23,528 bases of DNA, taken from positions 369,005 to 392,532 of the forward strand of contig NPFB01000027.1 in assembly GCA_014084085.1 (NCBI GenBank). Reading direction: 5' to 3'. Below are positions 7,373 to 16,442 of the stretch, one piece after another. Position 1 is the first letter of the stretch; each line of letters begins with the position of its first letter. A program made the position numbers and the translations under genes. The notes beneath the pieces were generated by a model. That model did not search any database and was not told the origin of the DNA. It saw only the letters and a program-made list of their open reading frames with translations. The stretch is from Hondaea fermentalgiana. Taxonomy: Eukaryota > Sar > Bigyra > Thraustochytrida > Thraustochytriidae.

Positions 7373-8788
7373 CTAAAATGGTTTGTCGTGGGCATCGGTT
7401 CGCCAGCAGCCGCTGATACCCGTGCAGAGTTGCAGGTACTTTGCTTGCCCCGGGCTGGAAAAATGTTTCTCCCATGAACCTTCTGACACTGGCCAGGATT
7501 CTTGTGCATTATGTTTGGACCAGCAGATCTGCTTGGGGTCGCATTCGAATGAGAATGGTTTGAAGAACTCGTCCATCGGATCCGTTTTCATAAGACGGAC
7601 CTTTTCCTCGAAGAGCTTGAGCGCATACTCGTAGAGTTCGATGTCATGCTTGTTGTGTTCGCGAAGGATGGCAAGCGTCTTGTCGCTCAAGTCTTTTGGG
7701 TATTTGTTGAGGTTGAACGTCGGCGTGTAGGTGATAAAGTCCGTGCCAAACACATACGAGAAGAGCTGCCAGGACTCCTGAAGGCGCTCAATGATGTAGA
7801 ACCAGCTGATCGAGTCAAGTCGCTTTTTGGCAGCCTCGAGCTGCTCAGGTGTGTCGTCAGGAAACTCCGGGGCGAGATATTTGACGTGAAGATTGAACGA
7901 GGGAGCGCACTTTTCACGTTCCTTGGCGGGTAGTTGAGCCCATTCTTCAATGGTGGCGTCCGGATTTTTGGTGAGCTCGCTCGCTTTTGACTTGGGTTCG
8001 CAGTAGAAATGCGAAAAACGGCGTTTGCCGCGCTCGCCGGAGGTCTTCATAAAGGCCGGGGATAGATCAGGTCGGCCTGTGAGCGTGTAAAAGCCGGACA
8101 CCATTCGTCCAACAGGTTCACGCAGTCCAAACATCCAGCGACGGCAGTATGCGTCCGAGGTTGTCTCCACGCTGCTAGCGTCCGGGCCGGACTCCTCCCA
8201 GCCGAAGGTACGAGCGAGAAGCGTGTACGATCGGTGCGAGTTGGAGAACTTGAATTTGTGCGTGCGAGAGCGAGGACCCTTGTACAGGTACTTGACCGGA
8301 CCTTTATTTGAAGGTTTCGAGAAGGTGGCTTCCATTGTCCGTCCGCCTGCCTTATTCACGTGAGGAAACAAGAGGTGAATGGTGGACCCTGCTGGGCAGC
8401 GATTTTGAATGGCCGTTGCTGTTGCTGGGTTCGACGCCGCATGAAACTTTGGGGGAGTCGCGGTATGCGCTTGCGGAGACGAAGACATTGGCACTGCATC
8501 ATCGTCGTCATCATCATCACCAGCACCACCATAGGCATCATAGGTATCGGCTTCGTCTTCCAGCGTGACTACCTCGGAGATGGCGCTTTGATCTCCTTGA
8601 AACTGTCTCACCAGGTAGAACGAGAGGGCGAGAAAAATGACGGTCGCGACCACCCACGCTCTGCGCGGGATCTGCTTTGCGCTCTCGCAGCTGCCCTGCT
8701 CGACATCGCGGGCATTCTCCTTGTAGCTCTCCTCCTGCGGCACGCGCTCGAAGCCGGCGCGTCGCATGCTGCTCGCGAGCCCCGTCAT
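7373..8788 (-). CDS. Type II membrane sulfotransferase, copy A (HS6ST/Sulfotransfer_2-like)
   Basis: Predicted Golgi enzyme that transfers sulfate from PAPS to a glycan. From the ATG at 8788 it is 471 aa; a second ATG at 8767 has the better context (A at -3) and may be the true start. Layout: short cytosolic tail, one TM helix at ~44-60, an Asp-rich stem containing seven Asp encoded by a GAT/GAC repeat, then the catalytic domain from ~130. The 5'-phosphosulfate loop is HVNKAGGRTME (143-153), corresponding to PKTGGT-type loops; the 3'-phosphate motif is REPVGRMVSGFY (223-234), like RDPVSR in heparan sulfate 6-O-sulfotransferases. The C-terminus has HDIELYEYA..LF, typical of Sulfotransfer_2 relatives, and paired cysteines (FECDPKQICW, CTGISGCW). 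The acceptor is unknown. It is a tandem paralogue of the gene at 10105-11505. Confidence 0.87.
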   Translation of the reverse strand: MTGLASSMRRAGFERVPQEESYKENARDVEQGSCESAKQIPRRAWVVATVIFLALSFYLVRQFQGDQSAISEVVTLEDEADTYDAYGGAGDDDDDDDAVPMSSSPQAHTATPPKFHAASNPATATAIQNRCPAGSTIHLLFPHVNKAGGRTMEATFSKPSNKGPVKYLYKGPRSRTHKFKFSNSHRSYTLLARTFGWEESGPDASSVETTSDAYCRRWMFGLREPVGRMVSGFYTLTGRPDLSPAFMKTSGERGKRRFSHFYCEPKSKASELTKNPDATIEEWAQLPAKEREKCAPSFNLHVKYLAPEFPDDTPEQLEAAKKRLDSISWFYIIERLQESWQLFSYVFGTDFITYTPTFNLNKYPKDLSDKTLAILREHNKHDIELYEYALKLFEEKVRLMKTDPMDEFFKPFSFECDPKQICWSKHNAQESWPVSEGSWEKHFSSPGQAKYLQLCTGISGCWRTDAHDKPF

Positions 8789-9239
8789 CAAGCAATCACC
8801 TACGCGCCCACCGCGCAGCCCTCCGCGCCTCTCTCCAGCCCTCGCCGCCCGCGTCGCGTCCGCTCGTGCGGCGCCGGGGTCTGTCTGTCTCGTTGTCTGT
8901 CTGCCCGGCTGCCAGGCAGCGCCGCGAGACTACGCGCGCCACGATTGTCTGTCTGTCGCGGCCTGCCACCAATTATAGCGTTGGTCAAGCGCGATTGAGG
9001 ACTCGACCAACGCAGGCTCTCCCCGACGGCTACACCGGTAACTTACAAAGTGCGGAGAGCGCGAGACCGAGTGTCTTCGTCCGGACTCTTCTCCGCGCTC
9101 GCCGGCTCCGGCCCAGCGGAAAAGGCTTAGCTCCTGCGAGCGCGCAGGCGACAGCGGGCGGCAGCGGCCACGACGACAGCGCGCGAGCGGGCCGGCGAAG
9201 CTGCGGCCGGGAGGGGCTGAAACGTACACGGAGCGGGAT

Positions 9240-9269
9240 AGCTGGCTAGCTAGCGCTAGCTAGCTAGCT
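9240..9269. repeat. 30-bp near-perfect palindrome built from TAGC units
   Basis: The palindrome is centred between 9254 and 9255. The inner 20 bp (9245-9264) are a perfect inverted repeat, and the outer 5 bp on each side pair except for one G-T opposition. It lies about 450-480 bp upstream of the copy A start. It could form a cruciform or bind a dimeric factor, but a simple TAGC slippage array inverted on itself explains it equally well. Confidence 0.85.
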
Positions 9270-9567
9270 GTTGTAAATCTTGCGCACACGTGGCCGCGCC
9301 AAGAGGTGGGAGTCATAGTTTTACGTTACAGCAACAATGCAAGCAACGGTCGGCGGCCCGTTCGCAGCTGCAGCTGCAGATTGATCGAGGAAGTGCGCTG
9401 ATCGCGCGAGGATTGCAGTAGCGAGACTGGCGGCCGTTATGCATGCGCGCGATGGCTGGGCATCACGACGGCTCCCGTCGCTGCTCGATTGTTGAACGCG
9501 CGTCGCCGACGCAGGAAGATAGCGCCTCGGTCAGCGGTGATCGCGGACACTGGCGCTGAAGTAGGCG

Positions 9568-9632
9568 GTGCTGCGACAGCTGCTTTTGCTGCTGCTTTTA
9601 CTGCTGCTTTTACTGCTTTCGTTGCTGCTTCT
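9568..9632. repeat. Imperfect CTG/CTTTT-type low-complexity tract
   Basis: CTGCTG alternates with CTTTTA/CTTTTG units. On the plus strand it would encode a run of leucines, which accounts for the short frame seen there. No gene is supported. Confidence 0.8.
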
Positions 9633-10104
9633 GTGGGATGAGCAGCGCAGCCGGACGCGCAGCGTGAGAGAGATCTTGCTTATACCAACGCGCGGCTGCG
9701 TCAGAGGCTGCACTTGCTCTCTGGTTGGACGGAGTGGGCGTTGCACCCGCTCGCCCTTTGAATAAGGTGGAGATAGGGCTCTGGTATGTCTCGCCCATCG
9801 CGAGACTGTCGCCGTCTTCGCGCCATGACATTGCAAAAGCACCTTGTCAAAAAGAGAGGAGAGCGGCGAAAAAGGGAGAGAATGCATGATCAACACAGTT
9901 GCAACTTGTTCTCAGTTTACGGAATACTAAGGTTACTAAGTTTGGGGGTCCGTCTTGAGAGACTAGTATAGATCGAAAGCGGACTACATTGATCGTAAGA
10001 GATTCCTTGCTTGTTCGCTTGTTTGTGGTCGTTTGTTTGCAGGAATATGCCAGCATGACCATCTGGCAACCAAAGTCTTCCGCGCCGCGAAAACGACAAC
10101 GATA

Positions 10105-11505
10105 TCACGGAAATGGTTTGTCTTCCGCATCATTGCGCCAGCAGCCACGGACAGCCGTACAAACCTGGGCAAATTTGGCCTCACCAGGCGTTGAATAGTG
10201 TTTCTCCCATGAAGCCTCGGACATGGGCCAAAATGTGCCCGCATCGTTCTTTGACCAGCAAATCTGCTCCGGATCACACTCGAAAGAATACGGCTTGAAG
10301 AACGGATCCGTTGGGTCTCTATTCATGATCTGAATACGCTCCTCGAAGAGTTGTACAGCATACTGGTAGAGCTCAATGTCGTACTTGTTGTGCTCTTCCA
10401 AGACGCGACGCGCAGTGTCGCTGAGCTCCTTGTTGTATTTGTTAAAGTTAAAGGTCGGTGTGTATGTAACGAAATCGGTTCCGTACACGTATGAGAAGAG
10501 CTGCCACGACTCTTGCATTCGCTCAATAATGTAGAACCAGCTGATGCTCGCCAAACGGGCCTTGGCAACCTCGAGTTGCTCCGGTGTGTTATCAGGATAC
10601 TCGGGAGCGAGATACTTTACATGAAGGTTGAAGGATGGACTGCAGCGCTCGCGCTCCTCAAGAGGAAGGCGTGCCCACTCTTCGATTGTGAAGTCTGGGT
10701 CTAACATACGATTGCTTCCCACCGACTTATCATAGCAATAAAAGTGCTGAAAATGACGGACGCCATGGGGACCGGGCTTCTTGCCATACTTTGAACTTGA
10801 CTTCGTCCGACCTGTAATGGCGTAGAATGCCGAAACCATCCTTGAGACCGGGTCACGCATGCCAAACATCCATCGGAGACAGTTTTTGCTCGAGGTGGAC
10901 TCCAAGCTGTTGGCGTCTAGCTCTTTGCCACCGTCGTTCCAGCCGTAGGTGACAGCGAGCTGCGTGTACGATCGATGCGAGTCGGTCAACTTGAACCTGT
11001 GTGTGCGCGAGCGAGGGCCCTGGTAGAGATACCTTTCTCGAGAGAAAATTTTAGACCGGGCGTCAGGCGCAAAGGTGGCTTCCATGGAGCGACCGCCAGC
11101 CTTGTTGACGTGAGGAAAGAGAAAGTGGATGATTGATCCCTTTGGGCATCGGTTTTTGATGCCATCTCGCGCGCCGCTATGTTTGTGGAGAGTCAGCAAA
11201 TCGGACTTGATGTCTGAGGTGGTGCCTGCCTCCTCGGTGTCTTCGGTGTTTTCGGAGTTTTCCTCGCTCTCCGCCACGATCTCCACGGAAGAGAGGTCGC
11301 CTCGGATGCTTGGGGAGTTGCTGTCCATCGAAGTAAATGGGTCCATGAACCAAGTGACGATCACCGTGGCCACGATGAGCAGCACTGCCAGGACCAACGT
11401 TTCTCGTCTCTTCCACACAGGTTGGCGAGGCTCCTTCTCCTTGTCGACCTCCTCGTCCGTCCAGGCTTCATAGCTCGAGCTGCCCGCTCGCCTCGGAAAC
11501 GCCAT
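10105..11505 (-). CDS. Type II membrane sulfotransferase, copy B (HS6ST/Sulfotransfer_2-like)
   Basis: This is the paralogue of copy A, with the same predicted role: PAPS-dependent sulfation of a glycan in the Golgi. The ATG at 11505 (G at -3 and +4) gives 466 aa; only a GTG lies upstream in frame. A single TM helix is at ~36-53, followed by a Glu/Ser/Thr-rich acidic stem to ~110. The 5'-phosphosulfate loop is HVNKAGGRSME (132-142) and the 3'-phosphate motif is RDPVSRMVSAFY (217-228). By eye the catalytic domains of the two copies are roughly 60% identical, sharing GPRSRTH, SHRSYT, SFNLHVKYLAPE, SISWFYIIER, QESWQLFSYV, FECDP.QICW and the final GCWR.DA.DKPF. Cytosolic tails and stems are unrelated, so the copies may differ in Golgi position or partners. 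Both genes are on the minus strand, 1.3 kb apart, consistent with an old tandem duplication. Confidence 0.88.
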   Translation of the reverse strand: MAFPRRAGSSSYEAWTDEEVDKEKEPRQPVWKRRETLVLAVLLIVATVIVTWFMDPFTSMDSNSPSIRGDLSSVEIVAESEENSENTEDTEEAGTTSDIKSDLLTLHKHSGARDGIKNRCPKGSIIHFLFPHVNKAGGRSMEATFAPDARSKIFSRERYLYQGPRSRTHRFKLTDSHRSYTQLAVTYGWNDGGKELDANSLESTSSKNCLRWMFGMRDPVSRMVSAFYAITGRTKSSSKYGKKPGPHGVRHFQHFYCYDKSVGSNRMLDPDFTIEEWARLPLEERERCSPSFNLHVKYLAPEYPDNTPEQLEVAKARLASISWFYIIERMQESWQLFSYVYGTDFVTYTPTFNFNKYNKELSDTARRVLEEHNKYDIELYQYAVQLFEERIQIMNRDPTDPFFKPYSFECDPEQICWSKNDAGTFWPMSEASWEKHYSTPGEAKFAQVCTAVRGCWRNDAEDKPFP

Positions 11506-12397
11506 GCCGCCCACGCCTCGTCCTTCGCCGCGACTCCAGTAGCAACCTTGCTGGCTGGCGGCGTCCGTCCTCCACCGCTGTGGCCGTCCTCACGACTTCT
11601 TTGTGCGTCTATCTCGCCAGCCCAATTTTCCCGTTGCAACTCCTCGCCGCGGTTTTCCGCCTCCGCTCGCTTCGAGGCGACGCGACGCCGAAGGCGACGC
11701 CGAGACGAGCAGCGAGAGAGAGCCTCGCCCGCGGCGATTACGTGTTTGCTGGCGCTCGTCTGTCACGTGCAGCAGCCCCGCCGCGCATGCCGCGGCAGCC
11801 TTTCGGGGTTCGCCTTGGAGGCGCAAATTGACAGCGAATGCTTGGCGCGGAAAGAAGGAGAAAAGGAAGAAAGCTAAACAGGGAAAACCACAGCTCTCTC
11901 CCCCCACACAGGCCGGAACCGGAAAAACTAACGCACCAACTGACGAACTTTAGGAGTTTAGTTACTACATCGCGCGTCGTCGCCCCGCGCCGCTTTGCTG
12001 GAGCCCGCATGGACAAGGTGCCAAGCCGACCCGACCCCGACGGGTCGCTCCCACCGCGCAGGACCGCGTGGACGCGCCCGCCACCCGCCCGCGCCGAGTC
12101 CTGGACACAGGGTGAAAGGAGGCAGGCAGGCGGGCAGGGTCCTGGCGCCCTGCAGCTGGCCACTGGATCGGAGCAGAGCAGTGCTGTGCGGAGTGTGCTG
12201 GGAGTCACCTCACCTATCGCATCGCATCGCAACTCGTCTTCTCAACCCGTCTCAACTCATCTCGTCCAGTGTCGCAGCGCAACTATCGCGCCTCGACCTT
12301 CGCACTTGGACGCGAGCAGCTAGCAGTGGCTGGCGGTGGAAGACGCCGCGACCTGGAGGGACGGGGGCGGGGGTACAGAATCACCGTCCAAGGACTT

Positions 12398-12441
12398 CTG
12401 TTGCTGCTGCAGCTGCAGCTGCAGCTGCTGCTGCTGCTGCT
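12398..12441. repeat. (CTG)n/(CAG)n repeat with internal CTGCAG palindromes
   Basis: A CTG run is interrupted by CAGCTG/CTGCAG units, so the centre is self-complementary and hairpin-prone. It gives Leu runs on one strand and Gln runs on the other, producing spurious frames. Confidence 0.88.
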
Positions 12442-12576
12442 GGCGAGTGGGAAAGATCAATCGCCGGATACGGCATGGACACGGATGGGTCTGAAATTGA
12501 CCCTGCGGCGGCTCACCGCACCGCGAGCTGGCCCTCCTCCATGACATGATGGGGGTGCGCAAATACCAGACGGACA

Positions 12577-12596
12577 GATGGATGGATGGATGGATG
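12577..12596. repeat. (GATG)5 tetranucleotide repeat
   Basis: Five perfect GATG units in gene-free DNA, followed by degenerate CATG/TATG units to about 12608. Confidence 0.88.
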
Positions 12597-13130
12597 CATG
12601 TATGGATAGGTAAGAGATGGCAGCAGTGAGGCATAGCAAAAGCAGACTCGCCTCGCTCGGGCCGCCTGCTGCTGGCTGCTGCAGCTGGCCGCAGACGAGC
12701 CAGGTCGTGATTGGCATAGAGCAAAAGTTCTCCCTCGTCAACTCGGATTTTCCTGCTAAGCTCGTCGTGTTAAGGAATACGAATGAGGCATTCGCACGCG
12801 GACGCGGCCGACTGCGATGTGAACTCATGCGACGAAGTTGCGCGTTGATGACCGACCACAGCCGTCGATGGCTGCTGCGATGGAAGCTTGAACAAGCCGT
12901 GATTGATAGAGGACAACGGACCTGCATGCAACAACATGAATGAAAAGGATTATTTAGGCCTACCACTTGGCAAATAGAGGGTAGGCCGAGTAGTACTAGG
13001 TACTTGTGCGTGACGTGACGACGACATGGTCTGTAGTACTGTTCAAAAAAGTGTCTTTGTCATCACGCCATAAGACTGTGTCGCCTGTACGTGAGGCAGC
13101 CTGCCTGCGTACCTGCGTGCCTGCCTCGAT

Positions 13131-13146
13131 CGGTCGGTCGGTCGGT
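13131..13146. repeat. (CGGT)4 tetranucleotide repeat
   Basis: Four perfect CGGT units. Related CGGT and GATC units recur at 13221-13265, where GGTCGA-CAA-TCGACC makes a short perfect inverted repeat, just beyond the 3' end of the FABP-like gene. Confidence 0.8.
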
Positions 13147-13373
13147 GGCGCGATCGCAAGTAGTGTATTCTGCGCACGCATTATTACAATGCTTGTAGAA
13201 GTCAATTAAAGGGGTCATAGGATCGGTCGGTCGACAATCGACCAAAGGATCGATTGATCGATCAAAGGAACAATCGGCCATCGGAATGGGTCAGTCGTAA
13301 AATAAAATGGAGCGATGGATGGCTGTATGCCTGGCTGGCTGAATCGAGAAATGGACAGAGATCGGACGATCGG

Positions 13374-14282
13374 TCAGTCGCTGCGAGAGTAGACGCGATT
13401 CGAGATGATCTTGTCACTCTTCTCGTCGCGAACCTCCTCGAGAAGCTGGCCCGACGAAAGGATTTCGCGACGGGTCAGTCGCGTGCCATGCTCGCCGCCG
13501 GAGGGGCTCCGCGCGTCGACCTTGGAGCGGACGATGAGCTCGCCGTTGACCTTGCCCCGCGCCCATGTGGCGCTGCAGGTCGTTGCCTCGCCCTTTTCGT
13601 TCTCGCTGTAAAACTCGATCCCGATTGTGAACTTGTGCATAACTTCGCGACGGTCGTTAATGGAAACGATGGTGAATTCGTTGCCTTCTTGATCAATCTC
13701 CAAGGTCTGCTGCTGTGAGCCGGCGTACTTTAAGGCGAGCTTGGAGAATCTGGATGAGACCTCGAGCTCTTGGAGAAAGTTTTCCTCATCATCGACCCTC
13801 TCGCTGACCCAGGTGCCCGAGAATGGGTTTTGAGCCTCGACGCGGGGTTTGGCCACCTGGACGAGTATCGACGCCTTGGGGCGGGCCTTGGTCGCCTGCT
13901 TGGTCCTGGCGCCGCGGACCTTGGTTGGATTTGGGCGAGAACCCGTGCCGAGGTTCTGTGAATCAAGGTTTTGCTCCTCATAATCTTCTTCGTCCTCAAC
14001 GATGGCGTCAATGAGGCCGCCCTCGACAAAACCAAAGAGGCCCCCACGTTGGCTCATGCGCAGACGCGGGAGCGAGATGCGTCCTCCGGGCGATGATTTT
14101 TTCTTGGTCAAAAGCCGCGGTTCCACGATGGAACGCCCAGACTTTTCCCGCCTCGCAAAACTCTCCGACTTGACAAGCATCGGTTGTTCCTCCTCCTCCT
14201 CCAGCTTGGCGTCTCGCTTGTTGGCTCCGCGCGACTTGTTCCGGCGCACGGACGCGCGCAAGCTCTTGCGGATGCTCACCAT
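13374..14282 (-). CDS. Basic N-terminal extension plus FABP/lipocalin-like lipid-binding domain
   Basis: Predicted to bind a fatty acid or similar hydrophobic ligand in a beta barrel. The 302-aa protein starts at an ATG in strong context (A at -3, G at +4), with an in-frame TAG about 65 bp upstream. Residues 1-150 are basic, Ser/Arg/Lys-rich and probably disordered, with an acidic patch at 94-104. Residues ~154-300 follow the fatty-acid-binding-protein pattern: FSGTW at 154-158, NFLQEL, TLEIDQEGNEFTI, HKFTIGIEF, TRREIL..GQLLEEV, and the final NRVYSRS. R296 and Y298 match the C-terminal Arg-x-Tyr pair that holds the fatty-acid carboxylate in animal FABPs. The domain is slightly longer than the usual ~130 aa. 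The extension has no signal peptide or TM segment, so it may target the protein to nucleus or membrane surface (inference). A non-FABP calycin is the main alternative. Confidence 0.78.
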   Translation of the reverse strand: MVSIRKSLRASVRRNKSRGANKRDAKLEEEEEQPMLVKSESFARREKSGRSIVEPRLLTKKKSSPGGRISLPRLRMSQRGGLFGFVEGGLIDAIVEDEEDYEEQNLDSQNLGTGSRPNPTKVRGARTKQATKARPKASILVQVAKPRVEAQNPFSGTWVSERVDDEENFLQELEVSSRFSKLALKYAGSQQQTLEIDQEGNEFTIVSINDRREVMHKFTIGIEFYSENEKGEATTCSATWARGKVNGELIVRSKVDARSPSGGEHGTRLTRREILSSGQLLEEVRDEKSDKIISNRVYSRSD

Positions 14283-14502
14283 TATGTACGAGCAGGGGGA
14301 AAGAAGTGAAGGTATGCGCCCGCGAAGAAGATAACGAGAACAAGGTCTACCTCCAGCAACGACACCCAGGACTTCACGCGACGAAAGAAAAGCCCAGCCA
14401 GGTGTTCACCGCCCCCACCCCCACCACGACGGCGACGCCTTTGCTCTCCCCTTCGCCGAGGATCTCGAGGCGTGGAGGCCGGCGGAGAGCGAGGGCGTCC
14501 CG

Positions 14503-14534
14503 CGCTCGCTCGCTCGCTCGCTCGTTCGTTCGTT
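14503..14534. repeat. (CGCT)5(CGTT)3 tetranucleotide repeat
   Basis: Five CGCT units pass directly into three CGTT units, about 220-250 bp upstream of the FABP-like ATG. The same motif class (CTCG) sits 330-360 bp upstream of the RING-Tubby ATG. Confidence 0.88.
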
Positions 14535-16160
14535 CGCGCGTTCTTTTCTTTCCGTCGATCTTCCCTCGCGCCCTCGACGCTGCGCGCGGGCCGGCGTGGC
14601 GTGCGGAGTCCGCCGCGCGGGGCCGCTCCCGCCCTCTCCTCTCCCCCGCGTCGCGCGAGCGCGAGCCTCCTTGCGGCGCAAGCTCCTCGCGAGGCCGTAC
14701 GCGTCGCGCTCCTCGGCGTCGAAGCGGGTCTGCTGCGGCGTCCTCGAGACAGGGCTGGGAGAGAAACACAGGCGTGGCGCGCGCACGGGACCCGGGGCGC
14801 GCCGCTTGCGGGAGAGACGGTGTGCCGCGGGGTCCGGTGCGGGCGGGAGGGTGTGCGCTGCACGTGCCGCACGGCCGTGAAGAGCGCCTCGCTCGGGGCC
14901 TTGGAGAACGAGAAGCCGCAGCTGCAGCTGCTCGAGGCGGAGGTGGAGGTGGAGCTCGAGCAGCTGCAGAGGCCGGAGAAGGGGGAGATGGAGGGGAAGA
15001 TGGAGGACAAGCGGCCGCGGCTAGGCGGGCAAAGCTGAAGTTGAAGACGAGGGGGTGGACGAGCGCGGCTCCGGCGCGTCGATGGTTTGGGCCAGAGATA
15101 GTGGAAGACGAAGAAGTTGTGGCGAGGCGACGGAGACGAGGAAGACGCGTGACGGCGTGAACGGCGTGAACGGCGAGGAGAAGAGGAGAGGACGGGGTCA
15201 TGGCTGGCTAGCTGGCTGGCTAGCTTGGAGGCGCTTTCGGATGACCGCTGTTGAATATGGTGCAAGAGCTGACACCAGCGACCGAACTCGAGGTGACCGC
15301 GAGAAAATTTCGATGGCGGTGTTCATCATCACGGCTGCGCAAGGGAAGAAATGCGACGCGCGAGGAAGATCAGCCAGCAAGGCCTCGCCTGTTGCTGCGG
15401 CAAGCGGTTGCGCAGGGTGGGTCAACGCGACGACTCCGCGATGAAGGCGAGCGGTCTTGCTTTTGGGGGGGGAGTTCGAGGTACAAGGCCTACAAGCTAG
15501 ATGCGGTGGAGATCACCCCTGAGTCCATCCATCGCTTGCTCAGCTGAAAGGCAGCCGGGCATCGAAAATATTAAAAAATGGTCTGGGCACTTCTTGGTCC
15601 CCTCAAGTTGTTAGACAGACTTGGACAAGCTTGCCGACGTCGTCGCAGTGCTTTCGAATAGCTGGGACTTGTCAATTTATCATCCCTTTTCGGAGTTCCT
15701 TCCGCCAATGGCTGTGGCTTGCGTCGTGTTCGTGTAGTACGTGTTGGAGAGGATGGATGGAATGAGATTCGCCACGAGAGACAGCCCGGACCGGTCCACG
15801 CGCACCAGCCGGACCATGCGCACCCCTTTCTCCTCTTTCTCTATTTTCTCTGAAAGAGCGACGAGCACACCAAGCAAGTGGGGATGAGCAGGATAGGCTG
15901 TCGCAGAAAAGAGCTGACTGATAATTCTTGTCATACATGCCGTCGTCGTCTTTTTCGTCTTCTCCTCCTTCGCCTTTGTTTGCGCGCGCTCGTGGTCCGC
16001 AAAGACTGCCTGTCTTGCAGTGCTTTATTTCCCCTCTGTGCTCGTCCGTGCGTGTAGAGAGTGCACGTGCTGGCGACGAGCGTCGCAACCTTGACCCTCA
16101 GCGAAATGAGAAGCCAAGCAGCAACCGAGAAGAAGTGGCCCTTCAATCTGCCACGAGCAA

Positions 16161-16312
16161 CAGCAGCAGCACCGGTATCGGCATCAGCAGCAGCATCAGC
16201 AGCAGCAGCAAAGTAGTTGGCAGACGCAAGCGGCCCGAGCTCTTATGAATTTCACAAGAGGGCAGCGACGAGGACGACACCAGCAACAATAACAACAACT
16301 ACAACAACAACG
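16161..16312 (+). repeat. CAG/CAT and AAC-rich leader upstream of the SAM-DUF445 gene
   Basis: Interrupted CAG/CAT triplets (16161-16211) are followed by AAC/ACA triplets (16280-16312), ending about 130 bp before the ATG. If transcribed, the CAA/AAC-rich part would be an unstructured 5' leader. A short upstream reading frame (ATG 16245, 15 codons, TAA 16290-16292) lies inside it. Whether transcription starts upstream of it is not visible. Confidence 0.7.
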
Positions 16313-16442
16313 ACGACATCAAGAGCAACAGAACCCGAAGGAGAGAGGCGGCGCCGACGACGGGCGTACGGGCTGGCGGACGAGAGGAGACTGGACGAGA
16401 CCTGACGGGCTGGCGCGAGGCGAGACTCTTGAAGACGGCGCC

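Larger units (their letters stand above)
8789..10104. other. Intergenic region between the two sulfotransferase genes
   Basis: This 1.3 kb is gene-free as far as can be seen. It contains CTGT repeats (8875-8905 and around 8946), a TAGC palindrome (9240-9269), a CTG-rich low-complexity tract (9568-9632) and an AT-richer right end that is probably the 3' UTR of copy B. Frames here are short and made of Leu, Arg or Ser runs from the repeats. It probably includes the promoter of copy A near 8790-9250. Confidence 0.55.
11506..13373. other. Long repeat-rich intergenic region
   Basis: About 1.9 kb with no gene I can support. The left ~700 bp are GC-rich and probably hold the copy B promoter. Then come CTG/CAG (12398-12441), GATG (12577-12596), CGGT (13131-13146) and GATC-rich stretches, including inverted repeats around 13226-13265. 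Frames of 110-184 codons on both strands overlap one another and consist of repeat-derived residues. Confidence 0.6.
14283..16442. other. Divergent intergenic region between FABP-like and SAM-DUF445 genes
   Basis: At 2.2 kb this is the longest gap between genes, and both neighbours are transcribed away from it, so it should contain two promoters. About 14480-15040 is extremely GC-rich, so long frames are open on both strands at once (284 codons at 14306-15160 plus, 327 at 14282-15265 minus); these are treated as composition artefacts. A CGCT/CGTT repeat lies at 14503-14534 and a GGCT/TAGC repeat near 15200-15228. 15560-15960 is AT-richer. The last ~300 bp before 16443 are CAG- and AAC-rich on the plus strand. 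Confidence 0.6.

Noticed and set aside
11738..12966. Frames of 130-180 codons downstream of 11515
   Set aside because: They overlap each other on both strands and contain Leu, Gln or Ser-Ile-His runs that come from CTG and GATG repeats.
13331..13346. 16-bp identity with 21996-22011 as a possible dispersed element
   Set aside because: Ten of the bases are GGCT repeat, and the match stops at GAATCG on one side, so chance after a common microsatellite is sufficient.
14282..15265. 327-codon minus and 284-codon plus frames in the FABP-like upstream region
   Set aside because: Both strands are open over the same extremely GC-rich sequence, with Arg/Ala/Pro/Ser composition and repeat-derived runs. 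The minus frame also overlaps the FABP-like start.
15672..16088. 138-codon minus-strand frame
   Set aside because: The composition is irregular, there is no domain or signal, and it lies in the probable promoter of the SAM-DUF445 gene.
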